From: Mesorhizobium sp. M7A.F.Ca.US.008.03.1.1
GTDB taxonomy: Bacteria; Pseudomonadota; Alphaproteobacteria; Rhizobiales; Rhizobiaceae
Length of the DNA stretch: 64,000 nt
Assembly (NCBI RefSeq): GCF_003997495.1
Contig: NZ_RZRU01000009.1
Span: 62,001 to 126,000, forward strand
Reading direction: 5' to 3'
A program made the translations under genes and the position numbers. Shown here piece after piece: positions 27,860-36,992 of this stretch (position 1 is the stretch's first letter; the number at the start of each line of letters is the position of its first letter). The notes under the pieces were generated by a model. That model was not told the DNA's origin and did no database searches. It worked only from the letters and a program-made list of their open reading frames with translations.

Positions 27860-28642
27860 ATGGCACTGCCTGATTTCAGCATGCGCCAGCTTTTGGAAGC
27901 TGGCATTCACTTCGGCCACCAGACCCACCGCTGGAACCCGAAGATGGCGCCTTACATCTATGGCGCCCGCAACAACATCCACATCATCGACCTGTCGCAG
28001 ACGGTGCCCTTGCTGCACCAGGCGTTGAAGCAGGTTTCCGACACTGTCGCCAAGGGCGGCCGCGTGTTGTTCGTCGGCACCAAGCGCCAGGCGTCCGACA
28101 TCGTCGCCGATGCGGCACAGCGTTCGGCTCAGTATTATGTCAACTCGCGTTGGCTCGGCGGTATGCTGACCAACTGGAAGACGATCTCGAACTCGATCCA
28201 GCGCCTGCGCAAGCTCGACGAGATGCTGGCCGGCGAGGCGCAAGGGTTGACCAAGAAGGAACGCCTGAACCTCGACCGCGAGCGCGAGAAGCTCGACAAG
28301 GCGCTCGGCGGCATCAAGGACATGGGCTCGACGCCCGACCTGATGTTCGTGATCGACACCAACAAGGAAGCGATCGCCATCCTCGAGGCCAAGCGCCTCG
28401 GCATCCCGGTCGTCGCCATCATCGATTCGAACTGCGATCCGGACAAGATCGACTTCCCGATCCCCGGCAATGACGACGCGGCCCGCGCCATCCAGCTTTA
28501 TTGCGATCTGATCGCCAAGGCTGCGATCGACGGCATCGCCCGCCAGCAGGGCGCGCTCGGCGTCGACATCGGCGCTTCGGTCGAAGCTCCGGTCGAACCC
28601 GCGCTCGACCCGGCTCCGGCGTCGGAAGCCCCCGAAGCTTGA
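27860..28642 (+). CDS. rpsB: 30S ribosomal protein S2
   Basis: RpsB is a primary component of the 30S head/platform region and contacts S1. The 260 residues start with the conserved [20 protein letters not shown] and contain [24 protein letters not shown] and the C-terminal [16 protein letters not shown]. The terminal Ala/Pro/Glu-rich tail is typical of Rhizobiales S2. It is the first gene of the rpsB-tsf transcription unit, with tsf following after 109 bp. Confidence 0.98.
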   Translation: MALPDFSMRQLLEAGIHFGHQTHRWNPKMAPYIYGARNNIHIIDLSQTVPLLHQALKQVSDTVAKGGRVLFVGTKRQASDIVADAAQRSAQYYVNSRWLGGMLTNWKTISNSIQRLRKLDEMLAGEAQGLTKKERLNLDREREKLDKALGGIKDMGSTPDLMFVIDTNKEAIAILEAKRLGIPVVAIIDSNCDPDKIDFPIPGNDDAARAIQLYCDLIAKAAIDGIARQQGALGVDIGASVEAPVEPALDPAPASEAPEA

Positions 28643-28647
28643 TAAGC

Positions 28648-28667
28648 GAAGGCCGGTTGCGGCCTTC
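28648..28667 (+). terminator. Hairpin in the rpsB-tsf gap (possible attenuator)
   Basis: GAAGGCC and GGCCTTC pair over 7 bp around a 6-base loop, followed by the pyrimidine-rich ATCTTTCTC. It has no full T run, so partial termination that lowers tsf expression relative to rpsB is more likely than a full stop. A second hairpin, GACGCACC / GGTGCGTC (28697-28725), lies closer to tsf. Confidence 0.5.
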
Positions 28668-28751
28668 ATCTTTCTCATATTCCGGCACGCTAAACAGACG
28701 CACCGTCGAACACCGATGGTGCGTCGGTGCATTTAAACCAAAGAGGCGACA

Positions 28752-29672
28752 ATGAGCATTTCGGCTGCACAGGTCAAAGAACTCCGCGACTTGACCGGCG
28801 CGGGCATGATGGATTGCAAGGCGGCGTTGACCGAGACCAACGGCAACATGGAAGAGGCCGTCGACTGGCTGCGCAAGAAGGGTATCTCCAAGGCCGACAA
28901 GAAGGCCGGCCGCACCGCGGCTGAAGGCCTGATCGGCGTCGACAATGGCGTGCGCGAGGCTGCCGTCGTCGAGGTCAATTCCGAGACCGACTTCGTTGCC
29001 CGCAACGCCGCGTTTCAGGAAATCGTCGCCAACGTTGCCAAGGTTGCCCTGGCCTATGGCACGACCGAAGCTGTGGCCGCCGCAAAGTATCCGGGTTCCG
29101 ACAAATCTGTTGCCGACACCATCAAAGACGCTGTCGGCACCATCGGCGAAAACATGGGCTTCCGCCGTTCGGCCAAGCTCACGGTTCCGCACGGCGCTGT
29201 CGCTACCTACGTCCACAACGCAGTTGCCGACGGCCTTGGCAAACTCGGCGTGCTGGTCGCGATCGAGACCACGGGCAATGAGCATGCCGCCAACGCCTTT
29301 GGCCGCCAGGTGGCCATGCATGTTGCCGCCACCAACCCTCTGGCGCTGACCGCAGAGCAGATCGATCCGGCCGCGGTCGAACGCGAGAAGGCGATCTTCT
29401 CCGACCAGGCGCGCCAGTCGGGCAAGCCGGAAGCGATCATCGAGAAGATGGTCGAGGGCCGTCTGCGCAAGTTCTACGAGGAAGTCGTGCTCCTGAAGCA
29501 GGCCTTCGTGCTCAATCCCGACATCACTGTCGAGAAGGCGCTGAAGGATGCCGAGAAGGAGATCGGTGCGCCGGCCAAGATCACCGCCTACCTGCGCTTT
29601 GCGCTGGGCGAGGGCATCGAGAAGGAAGAGACCGATTTCGCCGCGGAAGTCGCTGCAGCGGTCAAGAAATAG
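28752..29672 (+). CDS. tsf: Translation elongation factor Ts
   Basis: EF-Ts regenerates EF-Tu-GTP. The 306 residues include the N-terminal UBA-like domain ([16 protein letters not shown]) and the EF-Tu contact TDFVARN at about residues 78-84. It is the last gene transcribed from the rpsB promoter if the downstream terminator works. In many Rhizobiales pyrH would come next, but here a three-gene cassette intervenes. Confidence 0.97.
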   Translation: MSISAAQVKELRDLTGAGMMDCKAALTETNGNMEEAVDWLRKKGISKADKKAGRTAAEGLIGVDNGVREAAVVEVNSETDFVARNAAFQEIVANVAKVALAYGTTEAVAAAKYPGSDKSVADTIKDAVGTIGENMGFRRSAKLTVPHGAVATYVHNAVADGLGKLGVLVAIETTGNEHAANAFGRQVAMHVAATNPLALTAEQIDPAAVEREKAIFSDQARQSGKPEAIIEKMVEGRLRKFYEEVVLLKQAFVLNPDITVEKALKDAEKEIGAPAKITAYLRFALGEGIEKEETDFAAEVAAAVKK

Positions 29673-29693
29673 CCCTTTCCAGGGCTTACGAAC

Positions 29694-30620
29694 TCAGGCA
29701 ACTCGGCCGGGTGTCCGCAAGGAGGCCCGGCCGATTTCTTGTGCGGTGTCGATAAAGGCCCTGAGCTTCGGCGCCATCGCCGCCCGGCGCGGAAAATAGA
29801 GGAATAGCCCCGGTTCCTCAATCGCCGTCTGCTGCAGCACCTGGACGAGGCGGCCCGCGGCAAGATCGGCGCGCGCCAGCGGCTCGAACACATAGGCAAG
29901 CCCGACGCCTGCAAGCGCAAGATCGATTGCTGCGAGCGAATCCGTCACGACAACGCTGCCCCGCGTCTCCACCGCGATGTCCTTGCCATCCTCGATCAAA
30001 TCCCAGCGATACAGCGCACCGGAGCGGACGAGCCGGTAGCCAATACAATTGTGGTTCGCCAGGTCGGCAACGCCGCCGGGACGGCCGTGCCTTCCGATAT
30101 AGGCGGGCGAGGCGACGATGACGACGGAGAATGGCGGCGTCAGCCTGACCGCGATCATGTCTTGGGCGATCATCTCGCCAAGCCGGATGCCGGCATCGAA
30201 GCCTTCACCGACGATATCAACCAGACCCTGGTCAGCGAAGACCTCGACCGTAACCTCCGGATAGCGCTCGGCCATCGCCGCGACCACCGGCGTCACCGCC
30301 AATGGCATCGCGATGTTGGAGGCGTTGATCCTGAGCAGGCCAGACGGCCTGCCTTTGACGCTGCGGATGCGGTCCATCCGCTCGGCAATATCCTGGAGGG
30401 CCGGAGCCGCCGTTTCCACCAGCGCCTTGCCGGCCTCGGTGAGCGAAACGCTGCGCGTCGTTCGGGCGAACAAGGGCTGGCCGATCCGCTCTTCGACAAT
30501 GCGCACCGCATGGCTGACCGCCGAAGGGCTCATGCCGAGTTCGGCGGCGGCAAGCGCGAAGCCGCCACGCCGGGCAACTGCGACCACGACAGGAAGATGG
30601 CTGAGCAGATCGCGATCCAT
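29694..30620 (-). CDS. LysR family transcriptional regulator
   Basis: This is a 308-residue LysR-type regulator. The N-terminal winged helix (residues 1-60) includes GGFALAAAELGMSPSAVSHA and the recognition segment IGQPLFARTTRSVSLTEAG. The C-terminal part is a periplasmic-binding-like effector domain. It is divergent from the NTF2-like / aldo-keto reductase genes 116 bp away, the standard arrangement for a LysR controlling its neighbours. Its final residues are encoded by the tsf terminator hairpin. Confidence 0.92.
   Translation of the reverse strand: MDRDLLSHLPVVVAVARRGGFALAAAELGMSPSAVSHAVRIVEERIGQPLFARTTRSVSLTEAGKALVETAAPALQDIAERMDRIRSVKGRPSGLLRINASNIAMPLAVTPVVAAMAERYPEVTVEVFADQGLVDIVGEGFDAGIRLGEMIAQDMIAVRLTPPFSVVIVASPAYIGRHGRPGGVADLANHNCIGYRLVRSGALYRWDLIEDGKDIAVETRGSVVVTDSLAAIDLALAGVGLAYVFEPLARADLAAGRLVQVLQQTAIEEPGLFLYFPRRAAMAPKLRAFIDTAQEIGRASLRTPGRVA
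29703..29740 (+). terminator. Terminator of tsf, inside the 3' end of the LysR gene
   Basis: TCGGCCGGG (29703-29711) and CCCGGCCGA (29726-29734) form a perfect 9-bp stem with a 14-base loop, followed by TTTCTT. It sits 30 bp after the tsf stop but also encodes the last dozen residues of the convergent LysR gene. A smaller AGCCCT / AGGGCT hairpin (29671-29686) overlaps the tsf stop. Confidence 0.7.
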
Positions 30621-30736
30621 TCATGAATGATATCGCATGGTCTTTGCCAACAATGCAACCTTATCGATGCCAAGGCGGTGGTCCACATTGTCGCCAACTC
30701 ATCGGCGATCGGCTGATGGCACTGAGGAGACGAGAC

Positions 30737-31264
30737 ATGAACACGTTAAAGCACGTAACTTTCGCGGCAGGCATGGCGTTGGCGCCGATGGATGCCGGCG
30801 GGGCGGAGCCGTCAGACTGGCGGGCCCTTGCAGACGAACGCGCGGTCATTCGCATTGCCGACGCCATCGACCGGGCCGTTGACGCCCAGGACTGGAAACT
30901 TGCACGCGGCTATTTTGCGGATCGGATCACCGCCGACTTCAGCAGTCTCTCCGGACAGCCGGCGGCCAACATCGCCTCCGACGATCTGGTTGGCGCTTGG
31001 GCGGCCAACCTCAAGGGCAGCAAGACAAGCCTGCATCTGCGCACCAATCACCAGGTCGTTATCAAGGCGGACACGGCGACTGTCCTGTCGAACGGCTATG
31101 CCTGGAACCGGATGGAAGGCAACGGCGACCCGCTTTGGGAGGTCTGGGGCAGCTACGAGCATCACCTGACGCGTTTTGCGGATGGCTGGAAGGTCGATGG
31201 CTTCGCGTTCCACATGACACACGAGCGCGGCAATCCCTGGGTCAAGAACACTCCGGGCCAGTGA
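30737..31264 (+). CDS. NTF2/SnoaL-like protein with possible signal peptide
   Basis: This 175-residue protein begins with a short hydrophobic segment (VTFAAGMALAPMDAGGAEP) that may be a weak signal peptide. It continues as a NTF2/SnoaL-like cone fold: DAIDRAVDAQDWKLARGYFAD, then HQVVIKADTATVLSNGYAW and GWKVDGFAFHM. Such domains serve as enzymes, dehydratases or binding modules. ATG 30737 follows GAGGAG at seven bases. It precedes the aldo/keto reductase by 38 bp and is probably co-transcribed. Confidence 0.8.
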   Translation: MNTLKHVTFAAGMALAPMDAGGAEPSDWRALADERAVIRIADAIDRAVDAQDWKLARGYFADRITADFSSLSGQPAANIASDDLVGAWAANLKGSKTSLHLRTNHQVVIKADTATVLSNGYAWNRMEGNGDPLWEVWGSYEHHLTRFADGWKVDGFAFHMTHERGNPWVKNTPGQ

Positions 31265-31302
31265 CGCGCGGGGTATCTATCACCAAGCATTGGAAGACGA
31301 TT

Positions 31303-32418
31303 ATGACCATGACCATGACCTACTACACTCTTGGCAACAGCGGCCTCAGGGTAAGCCGGCTGGCACTGGGCACGATGACTTTCGGCAAGGAATGGGGCTG
31401 GGGAGCCGACAGGGATACGGCGCGGGCGATTTTCGACGCCTATGTCGAGGCGGGCGGCAATGTCTTCGACACGGCGGATCTCTACACAGACGGCACGGCC
31501 GAAGCCTGGCTTGGTGAATTCATCGCCGAGCGCGGGCTGCGCGACACGGCGGTGATCGCCAGCAAGTTCACCATGAACATGCAGCCCGGCAATCCGAATG
31601 CCGGCGGCAACGGCCGCAAGAACATCATGCGGGCCGTCGACGCTTCGCTGAAACGGTTGGGGACCGACTATATCGATCTCTATCTCATGCATGTGTGGGA
31701 CAGACTGACCCCGGCTGAAGAGGTCATGCGCACGCTGGACGACCTCGTTCGGATGGGCAAGGTGCGCCATGTCGGCCTTTCCGATGTGCCCGCCTGGTAT
31801 GCGGGCCGCGCGCAGGCGATCGCCGAATTACGCGGATATGAGCCGGTTTCGACGCTACAGCTCGAATATTCGTTGGCCGAACGCGCGATCGAGAACGAGT
31901 TCGTGCCATTCGGCACACGCCATGGCGCCGGCATCATGGTGTGGAGCCCGCTGGCCAGCGGACTGCTGAGCGGCAAGTATCGGCCGGCTCAGGCCGGAAA
32001 CGCGGGCCGGCTCGACGGATTTCGCAACTCGACACATCCGGGTTTCCAAAAGTTCACCCAACGCAACTGGGCTATCGTGGCCGAACTCGAGAAGGTCGCA
32101 TCCGAGATCGGCCGCAGCATGCCTCAGGTCGCGCTCAACTGGGTGGCGACGCAGCCCGGGATCGCAACCGTCATCCTCGGCGCGACGACACTCAGCCAAA
32201 TGCATGACAATCTTGGCGCGCTGGATTTCGAGATTCCGAAAGCGCATCGCGACCGGCTGGAGAGAGTCAGCAGAATTCCAGCGCCGTTTCCCTATTCCTA
32301 TTTCGGCTCGCAGATACAGGCGCGCGTTACCGGCGGCGCTACAACCGGCGACAAGCCCTCCAACTACGCGTCACCGGTGCTCATCGAAGGAGCGTCGGCC
32401 AGCGTGTCCACCAATTGA
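31303..32418 (+). CDS. Aldo/keto reductase
   Basis: This 371-residue NADPH-dependent aldo/keto reductase has the catalytic tetrad pieces FDTADLYTDGTAE (Asp, Tyr), ASKFTM (Lys) and LYLMHVWD (His), and the C-terminal cofactor-binding IATVILGATTLSQMHDN. ATG 31303 is preceded by GGAAG at six bases. It is the first of three in-frame ATGACC units, so starts at 31309 and 31315 are also possible. Substrate unknown; the divergent LysR gene is the probable regulator. Confidence 0.9.
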   Translation: MTMTMTYYTLGNSGLRVSRLALGTMTFGKEWGWGADRDTARAIFDAYVEAGGNVFDTADLYTDGTAEAWLGEFIAERGLRDTAVIASKFTMNMQPGNPNAGGNGRKNIMRAVDASLKRLGTDYIDLYLMHVWDRLTPAEEVMRTLDDLVRMGKVRHVGLSDVPAWYAGRAQAIAELRGYEPVSTLQLEYSLAERAIENEFVPFGTRHGAGIMVWSPLASGLLSGKYRPAQAGNAGRLDGFRNSTHPGFQKFTQRNWAIVAELEKVASEIGRSMPQVALNWVATQPGIATVILGATTLSQMHDNLGALDFEIPKAHRDRLERVSRIPAPFPYSYFGSQIQARVTGGATTGDKPSNYASPVLIEGASASVSTN

Positions 32419-32451
32419 TTGATGGGACAGGAAACCGCGAATTTGCCGTTT

Positions 32452-32477
32452 GGGCGCCGCGTGACATCGCGGCGCCC
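32452..32477 (+). terminator. Strong hairpin downstream of the aldo/keto reductase
   Basis: GGGCGCCGCG and CGCGGCGCCC pair perfectly over 10 bp around a 6-base loop, 33 bp after the reductase stop. The following sequence, TTCGTGTATC, has few T residues, so this is a weak or Rho-assisted terminator between the cassette and pyrH. Confidence 0.55.
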
Positions 32478-32567
32478 TTCGTGTATCGGAACGCCATTGT
32501 TTCGAGGCGGCACCTGCGCGAGGGTAGCCTCCTGGAACGCGCCACACGCAAAAATGACGAGGCCCAG

Positions 32568-33290
32568 ATGACGGTGAAGCCCCTCTACCGACGTGTCTTG
32601 CTGAAAGCGTCGGGCGAAGCATTGATGGGCGAGCAGCATTTCGGCATCGACGTTTCAGTGGTGGATCGCATCGCCGGCGACATCGCCGAGGCGCGTGCAT
32701 TGGGCATCGAGGTCGGCGTTGTCATCGGCGGCGGCAACATTTTTCGCGGCGTGGCCGTTGCCTCCAAGGGCGGCGACCGTGTCACGGGCGACCACATGGG
32801 CATGCTTGCCACGGTGATCAATTCGTTGGCGCTGCGCACGTCATTGAACAAGATCGGCGTCGACGCCGTGGTGCTTTCGGCGATCGCCATGCCTGAACTT
32901 TGCGAGAGCTTTTCGCAGCGCCAAGCGACCGCCTACATGAACCAGGGCAAGGTGGTGATCTTTGCCGGCGGCACCGGTAATCCGTTCTTCACCACTGATT
33001 CGGCCGCCGCCCTCCGCGCGGCTGAAATCGGCGCCGACGCTCTGTTCAAGGGCACTCAGGTCGACGGCGTCTACTCGGCGGACCCGAAAAAGGATCCGAA
33101 TGCGACGCGTTTCGAGCGCATCAGCCATGGCGAAGTCATAAATCGCGGCCTTTCCATCATGGATACCGCAGCGATTGCACTTGCGCGCGAAAACAACATT
33201 CCGATAATCGTTTATTCGATCCACGAAAAAGGTGGTTTCGGCGATATTCTAAGGGGCGGCGGCCGCTGCACGGTCGTCGCCGACGATTGA
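32568..33290 (+). CDS. pyrH: UMP kinase
   Basis: PyrH phosphorylates UMP to UDP and is UTP-regulated. The 240 residues show LLKASGEALMG, VIGGGNIFRG, GDHMGMLATVINSLAL and ADALFKGTQVDGVYSADP, all standard for the amino acid kinase fold of bacterial UMP kinase. ATG 32568 follows GAGG at five bases. It begins the pyrH-frr-uppS-cdsA section. Confidence 0.96.
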   Translation: MTVKPLYRRVLLKASGEALMGEQHFGIDVSVVDRIAGDIAEARALGIEVGVVIGGGNIFRGVAVASKGGDRVTGDHMGMLATVINSLALRTSLNKIGVDAVVLSAIAMPELCESFSQRQATAYMNQGKVVIFAGGTGNPFFTTDSAAALRAAEIGADALFKGTQVDGVYSADPKKDPNATRFERISHGEVINRGLSIMDTAAIALARENNIPIIVYSIHEKGGFGDILRGGGRCTVVADD

Positions 33291-33302
33291 TCGGCGGTCT
33301 GA

Positions 33303-33336
33303 CCCCAAAAGGGGAAGCCGGTTTTCGAAAATCCGG
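33303..33336. repeat. Two palindromes in the pyrH-frr gap
   Basis: CCCC-AAAA-GGGG (33303-33314) is followed by the near-palindrome CCGGTTTTC-GAAAATCCGG (33318-33336). Palindromes of this GCCGGTTTTC-type recur in rhizobial intergenic regions as far as I recall. They may be part of such a repeat family or act as a processing hairpin. Confidence 0.4.
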
Positions 33337-33393
33337 TTCGATAAGGCCGCCCCGAAGCAGTGAACCCGCATTAGACGGGTCGAGGAGATAAAG

Positions 33394-33948
33394 ATGAGTG
33401 GTGAGTACGACGATCTCAAGCGGCGCATGGATGGGGCTATTGCCGCGTTCAAGCATGATCTGGCCTCGCTGCGGACCGGTCGCGCCTCCAGCAATCTGCT
33501 CGATGCGATCCAGGTGCAGGCCTATGGCACCACCATGCCGATCAATCAGGTCGCCAACGTCTCGGTGCCGGAGCCGCGCATGATCTCGGTGTCGGTCTGG
33601 GACAAGTCGATGGTCGGCGCGGTCGACCGTGCGATCCGCGAATCCAATTTGGGGTTCAACCCGATCGTAGACGGCACCAACCTCAGGATTCCGCTGCCCG
33701 AACTCAACGAACAGCGCCGCAAGGAACTGGTCAAGATCTCGCACACCTACGCCGAGAACGCCCGTGTCGCCGCGCGCCATGTGCGCCGCGACGGCATGGA
33801 CTTCCTGAAGAAGGCGGAGAAGGACGGCGACATCAGCGAAGACGATCAGCGCAAGCGCTCGGACCAGGTCCAGAAACTTACCGACGAGACGATCAGCACC
33901 ATCGACCACCTGCTTTCCGATAAGGAAGCTGAAATCATGCAGGTTTAG
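33394..33948 (+). CDS. frr: Ribosome recycling factor
   Basis: RRF splits post-termination ribosomes with EF-G. The 184 residues form the usual helix bundle; [11 protein letters not shown], the central [19 protein letters not shown] and [19 protein letters not shown] are family marks. It lies 103 bp after pyrH and 34 bp before uppS. Confidence 0.96.
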   Translation: MSGEYDDLKRRMDGAIAAFKHDLASLRTGRASSNLLDAIQVQAYGTTMPINQVANVSVPEPRMISVSVWDKSMVGAVDRAIRESNLGFNPIVDGTNLRIPLPELNEQRRKELVKISHTYAENARVAARHVRRDGMDFLKKAEKDGDISEDDQRKRSDQVQKLTDETISTIDHLLSDKEAEIMQV

Positions 33949-33982
33949 GGTCTTGGCCGCCGGCTGACCCGAAAGCGAGAAC

Positions 33983-34717
33983 ATGGCAACGCCCGCGCAT
34001 GTCGCGATCATCATGGACGGAAACGGACGCTGGGCCAAGGCGCGCGGCATGCCCCGTCTTGCGGGCCACCGTGCCGGCGTCGAGGCGCTGCGCAAGACAG
34101 TGCGCGCGGCACCCGGGCTCGGCATCTCCTACCTGACCGTCTATGCTTTCTCATCGGAGAACTGGTCGCGGCCGAAGTCCGAGGTCAGCGACCTGATGGG
34201 CCTCCTGAAAATGTTCATCCGCCGCGACCTTGCCGAACTGCACCAGAGCGGTGTGCGGGTTAGAATCATCGGTGACCGGGCAGGGCTGCAGCCCGATATC
34301 AGGGGACTGCTCGACGAGGCCGAAACGCTGACTGCCGCAAACGAATCTCTGACGCTGGTGATCGCCTTCAACTATGGCGGCCGCGACGAAATCGTTCGCA
34401 CGGCACAAAAGCTTGCGGCGGCCGTGGCGCGTGGCGAACTCGACGCCGAGGCGATATCAGCCGAAAGCTTTGCCGGCGCGCTCGATACGCAAGGCATTCC
34501 CGACCCGGAACTGGTCATCCGCACCAGCGGCGAGCTTCGGCTGTCGAATTTCCTTCTGTGGCAAGCCGCCTATAGCGAGCTCGTCTTCCTGCCTTGCTAC
34601 TGGCCCGACTTCAGCCGCGAGCACCTTGCCGAAGCCCTGCGTGAGTTTGCTGGCCGCGAACGCCGTTTCGGCGGACTTGGAGGCCAGGACGTCGCTTCGC
34701 GACCGGCCGCGGGATGA
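33983..34717 (+). CDS. uppS: Undecaprenyl diphosphate synthase
   Basis: This enzyme makes the C55 isoprenoid carrier for peptidoglycan and O-antigen. The 244 residues contain [14 protein letters not shown] with the catalytic Asp, [22 protein letters not shown] and the terminal [15 protein letters not shown]. The stop overlaps the cdsA start (ATGA). Confidence 0.96.
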   Translation: MATPAHVAIIMDGNGRWAKARGMPRLAGHRAGVEALRKTVRAAPGLGISYLTVYAFSSENWSRPKSEVSDLMGLLKMFIRRDLAELHQSGVRVRIIGDRAGLQPDIRGLLDEAETLTAANESLTLVIAFNYGGRDEIVRTAQKLAAAVARGELDAEAISAESFAGALDTQGIPDPELVIRTSGELRLSNFLLWQAAYSELVFLPCYWPDFSREHLAEALREFAGRERRFGGLGGQDVASRPAAG

Positions 34718-35529
34718 GCAATCTCCAGCTTCGTGTCGTTTCGGCGATCGTGCTCGCCATCATCACTCTCGGCTTGACCTGGATCGGCGGTCTGCCGTTC
34801 CGGCTGCTGTGCGCCGTAATATCGGCGGCGATCTTTTATGAATGGACCCGCATGTCCCGCCCGACCGGGGCCACGGGGCTGGGCTTCCTGCCGGAAGCGC
34901 TGCTGGTTGTCTTCATCGGCGCCTTGATTGGCGGCCTGGCCGCCTCTTGGCTGCTGCCGCTTGTGGCCGCCACTGTTGCCGCAACGGCGATAGCCGCCTC
35001 GGTTCGCAAGACCGGACAATGGGATGCGAGTGGCCTTGCCTATGCCGCGGTTTCAGGCCTGTCGCTCGCCTTGCTGCGCGATGGCGATCGTTCAGGCCTC
35101 ATTGCCATCCTGTTCCTGTTCGCGGTCGTCTGGGCCACCGATATCCTTGCCTATTTCGTGGGGCGCGCCGTCGGCGGCCCGAAACTGGCGCCGGCGATCT
35201 CGCCCGGCAAGACACGCAGCGGCGCGCTGGGCGGCGCTGTCGGCGGGGTCGTCGCGGGGCTGATCCTCGCCGTAGCTGCCGGTGTCGGCAATCTGGCATT
35301 GCTCGGCCTGGTGGCGCTCGTGCTGTCGATTGTCTCGCAGGCAGGCGACCTGTTTGAATCCTGGGTCAAGCGCCGCCATGGCCGCAAGGACTCAGGCGCG
35401 CTCATCCCGGGTCATGGCGGCGTCATGGATCGTGTCGATGGGCTTGTCGCAGCGGCATTCGCCCTGTACGTCATCGGCTGGATTTCGGCGAACGCCGATC
35501 ATCCGGCGCAGGGGCTGTTTCCCGTTTGA
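34714..35529 (+). CDS. cdsA: Phosphatidate cytidylyltransferase
   Basis: CdsA converts phosphatidic acid to CDP-diacylglycerol in the inner membrane. The 271 residues hold about seven hydrophobic segments, and the C-terminal signature with [18 protein letters not shown] followed by MDRVDG is intact. It overlaps uppS by four bases. In many relatives dxr follows; here rseP follows directly after 103 bp. Confidence 0.95.
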   Translation: MSNLQLRVVSAIVLAIITLGLTWIGGLPFRLLCAVISAAIFYEWTRMSRPTGATGLGFLPEALLVVFIGALIGGLAASWLLPLVAATVAATAIAASVRKTGQWDASGLAYAAVSGLSLALLRDGDRSGLIAILFLFAVVWATDILAYFVGRAVGGPKLAPAISPGKTRSGALGGAVGGVVAGLILAVAAGVGNLALLGLVALVLSIVSQAGDLFESWVKRRHGRKDSGALIPGHGGVMDRVDGLVAAAFALYVIGWISANADHPAQGLFPV

Positions 35530-35632
35530 GTGGTGTCATTTCAGGTCCTTTGCGCGGTGCGCCTTGGATTCGCCCGGATTGGTGTCACAGTCGCGGCGCA
35601 GTCTGCGCCGTGGAAGAATTTGAGGGTTTGTC

Positions 35633-36775
35633 TTGAACGAGATTCTTCACGCGCTTTTCAGCACACAAGGCTTTGTCCTCGGCACGCTGGTGCCATTCCT
35701 GTTCGTGCTGACCGTGGTCGTGTTCGTCCACGAAATGGGCCATTACCTTGTCGGGCGCTGGTGCGGCATCGGCGTCAGGGCTTTCTCGATCGGCTTCGGC
35801 CCGGAACTCTTCGGCTTCAACGACAGCCACGGCACGCGCTGGAAACTGTGTGCGATACCGCTTGGCGGCTATGTCAAATTCGTCGGCGACATGAACGCCA
35901 CATCGAGCCAGCCCACGTCGGAAGAAATTGAAACGCTGACCGAGGAAGAGCGCAAGGTCGCCTTCCACACGCAGCCGATCTGGAAGCGCGCGGCGACGGT
36001 GGTGGCCGGGCCGTTGTTCAATTTCCTGCTGACGATCGTCGTCTTTTCCGTGCTGTTCACCGCCTATGGCCGCTATGTCGCCGAGCCCATGGTGGCCGAG
36101 GTGACCGCCGACAGCCCGGCGGCGAAGGCCGGCATCCTTCCCGGCGACCGATTCGTCAGCGTCGACGGCAACAAGGTCGAAACCTTTGGCGACGTCCAAC
36201 GCCTGGTCTCGGGCCGTGCCGACGACGCAATCACCTTCGTCATGCTGCGCGACGGTCAGGAGGTCACTGTGACCGCGGCGCCGCGGCTGATGGAACAGGA
36301 AGACGCGCTCGGCAACAAGGTCAAGGTCGCTGTGATCGGTGTCGTCAACAACAAGGAACTCGGCCAGCCGAGGCTCATCACCTACACGCCGGTCGGAGCG
36401 GTCGCGGCGGCGGTCGAGGAAACCGGTCACGTCATCCAGCGCACCGGCCAGTTCCTGCAGCGCTTTGTTGTCGGGCGCGAAGACAAATGTCAGCTGGGCG
36501 GTCCGGTGAAGATCGCCGACATGGCGGGCAGGGCTGCGAAACTGGGATTCGAATGGCTCGTGCAGCTGGTTGCACTGCTATCCGTTGGCATCGGAATTCT
36601 GAACCTTTTGCCGATTCCCCCCCTCGACGGCGGTCACCTCTTGTTCTACGGGGTGGAGGCTGTCATTCGCCGTCCGGTGTCGGAACGGATGATGGAAATG
36701 GCCTATCGGGCCGGGTTGCTTCTGGTGCTGTGCTTCATGGGGTTCGTTTTTTGGAACGATCTGTTTGGGTGCTGA
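35633..36775 (+). CDS. rseP: Site-2 zinc metalloprotease RseP
   Basis: RseP is the intramembrane protease that releases anti-sigma factors and clears signal peptide remnants. The 380 residues contain the zinc motif HEMGH (33-37) in the first membrane helix, one PDZ domain (about 150-235) and the second metal segment PPLDGGH near residue 325. TTG 35633 is chosen because GAGGG lies six bases upstream and the family N-terminus starts there. bamA follows after 217 bp. Confidence 0.94.
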   Translation: MNEILHALFSTQGFVLGTLVPFLFVLTVVVFVHEMGHYLVGRWCGIGVRAFSIGFGPELFGFNDSHGTRWKLCAIPLGGYVKFVGDMNATSSQPTSEEIETLTEEERKVAFHTQPIWKRAATVVAGPLFNFLLTIVVFSVLFTAYGRYVAEPMVAEVTADSPAAKAGILPGDRFVSVDGNKVETFGDVQRLVSGRADDAITFVMLRDGQEVTVTAAPRLMEQEDALGNKVKVAVIGVVNNKELGQPRLITYTPVGAVAAAVEETGHVIQRTGQFLQRFVVGREDKCQLGGPVKIADMAGRAAKLGFEWLVQLVALLSVGIGILNLLPIPPLDGGHLLFYGVEAVIRRPVSERMMEMAYRAGLLLVLCFMGFVFWNDLFGC

Positions 36776-36992
36776 AATCATGAAGAAATTTGGCCTCTGC
36801 ATGGACGATGTTGAGACGCCGTTTACCATGCAAGGGGATATGAGTGACGCGAAAGCCACGCCGCAGGGTTAAGTAAATACAAATTAACCAGAAGCCTTGC
36901 GTGTAGGGAAAATCCGGTTAATACGGTAGGGGAAATTACCGCACGTCCGGTTTTCTCGCCGTGGGGACTACGAGAAAAGGTTATTAAGCCCG

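Noticed and set aside
36780..36872. 30-codon frame between rseP and bamA
   Set aside because: It has no Shine-Dalgarno and occupies the probable bamA promoter region; nothing supports translation.
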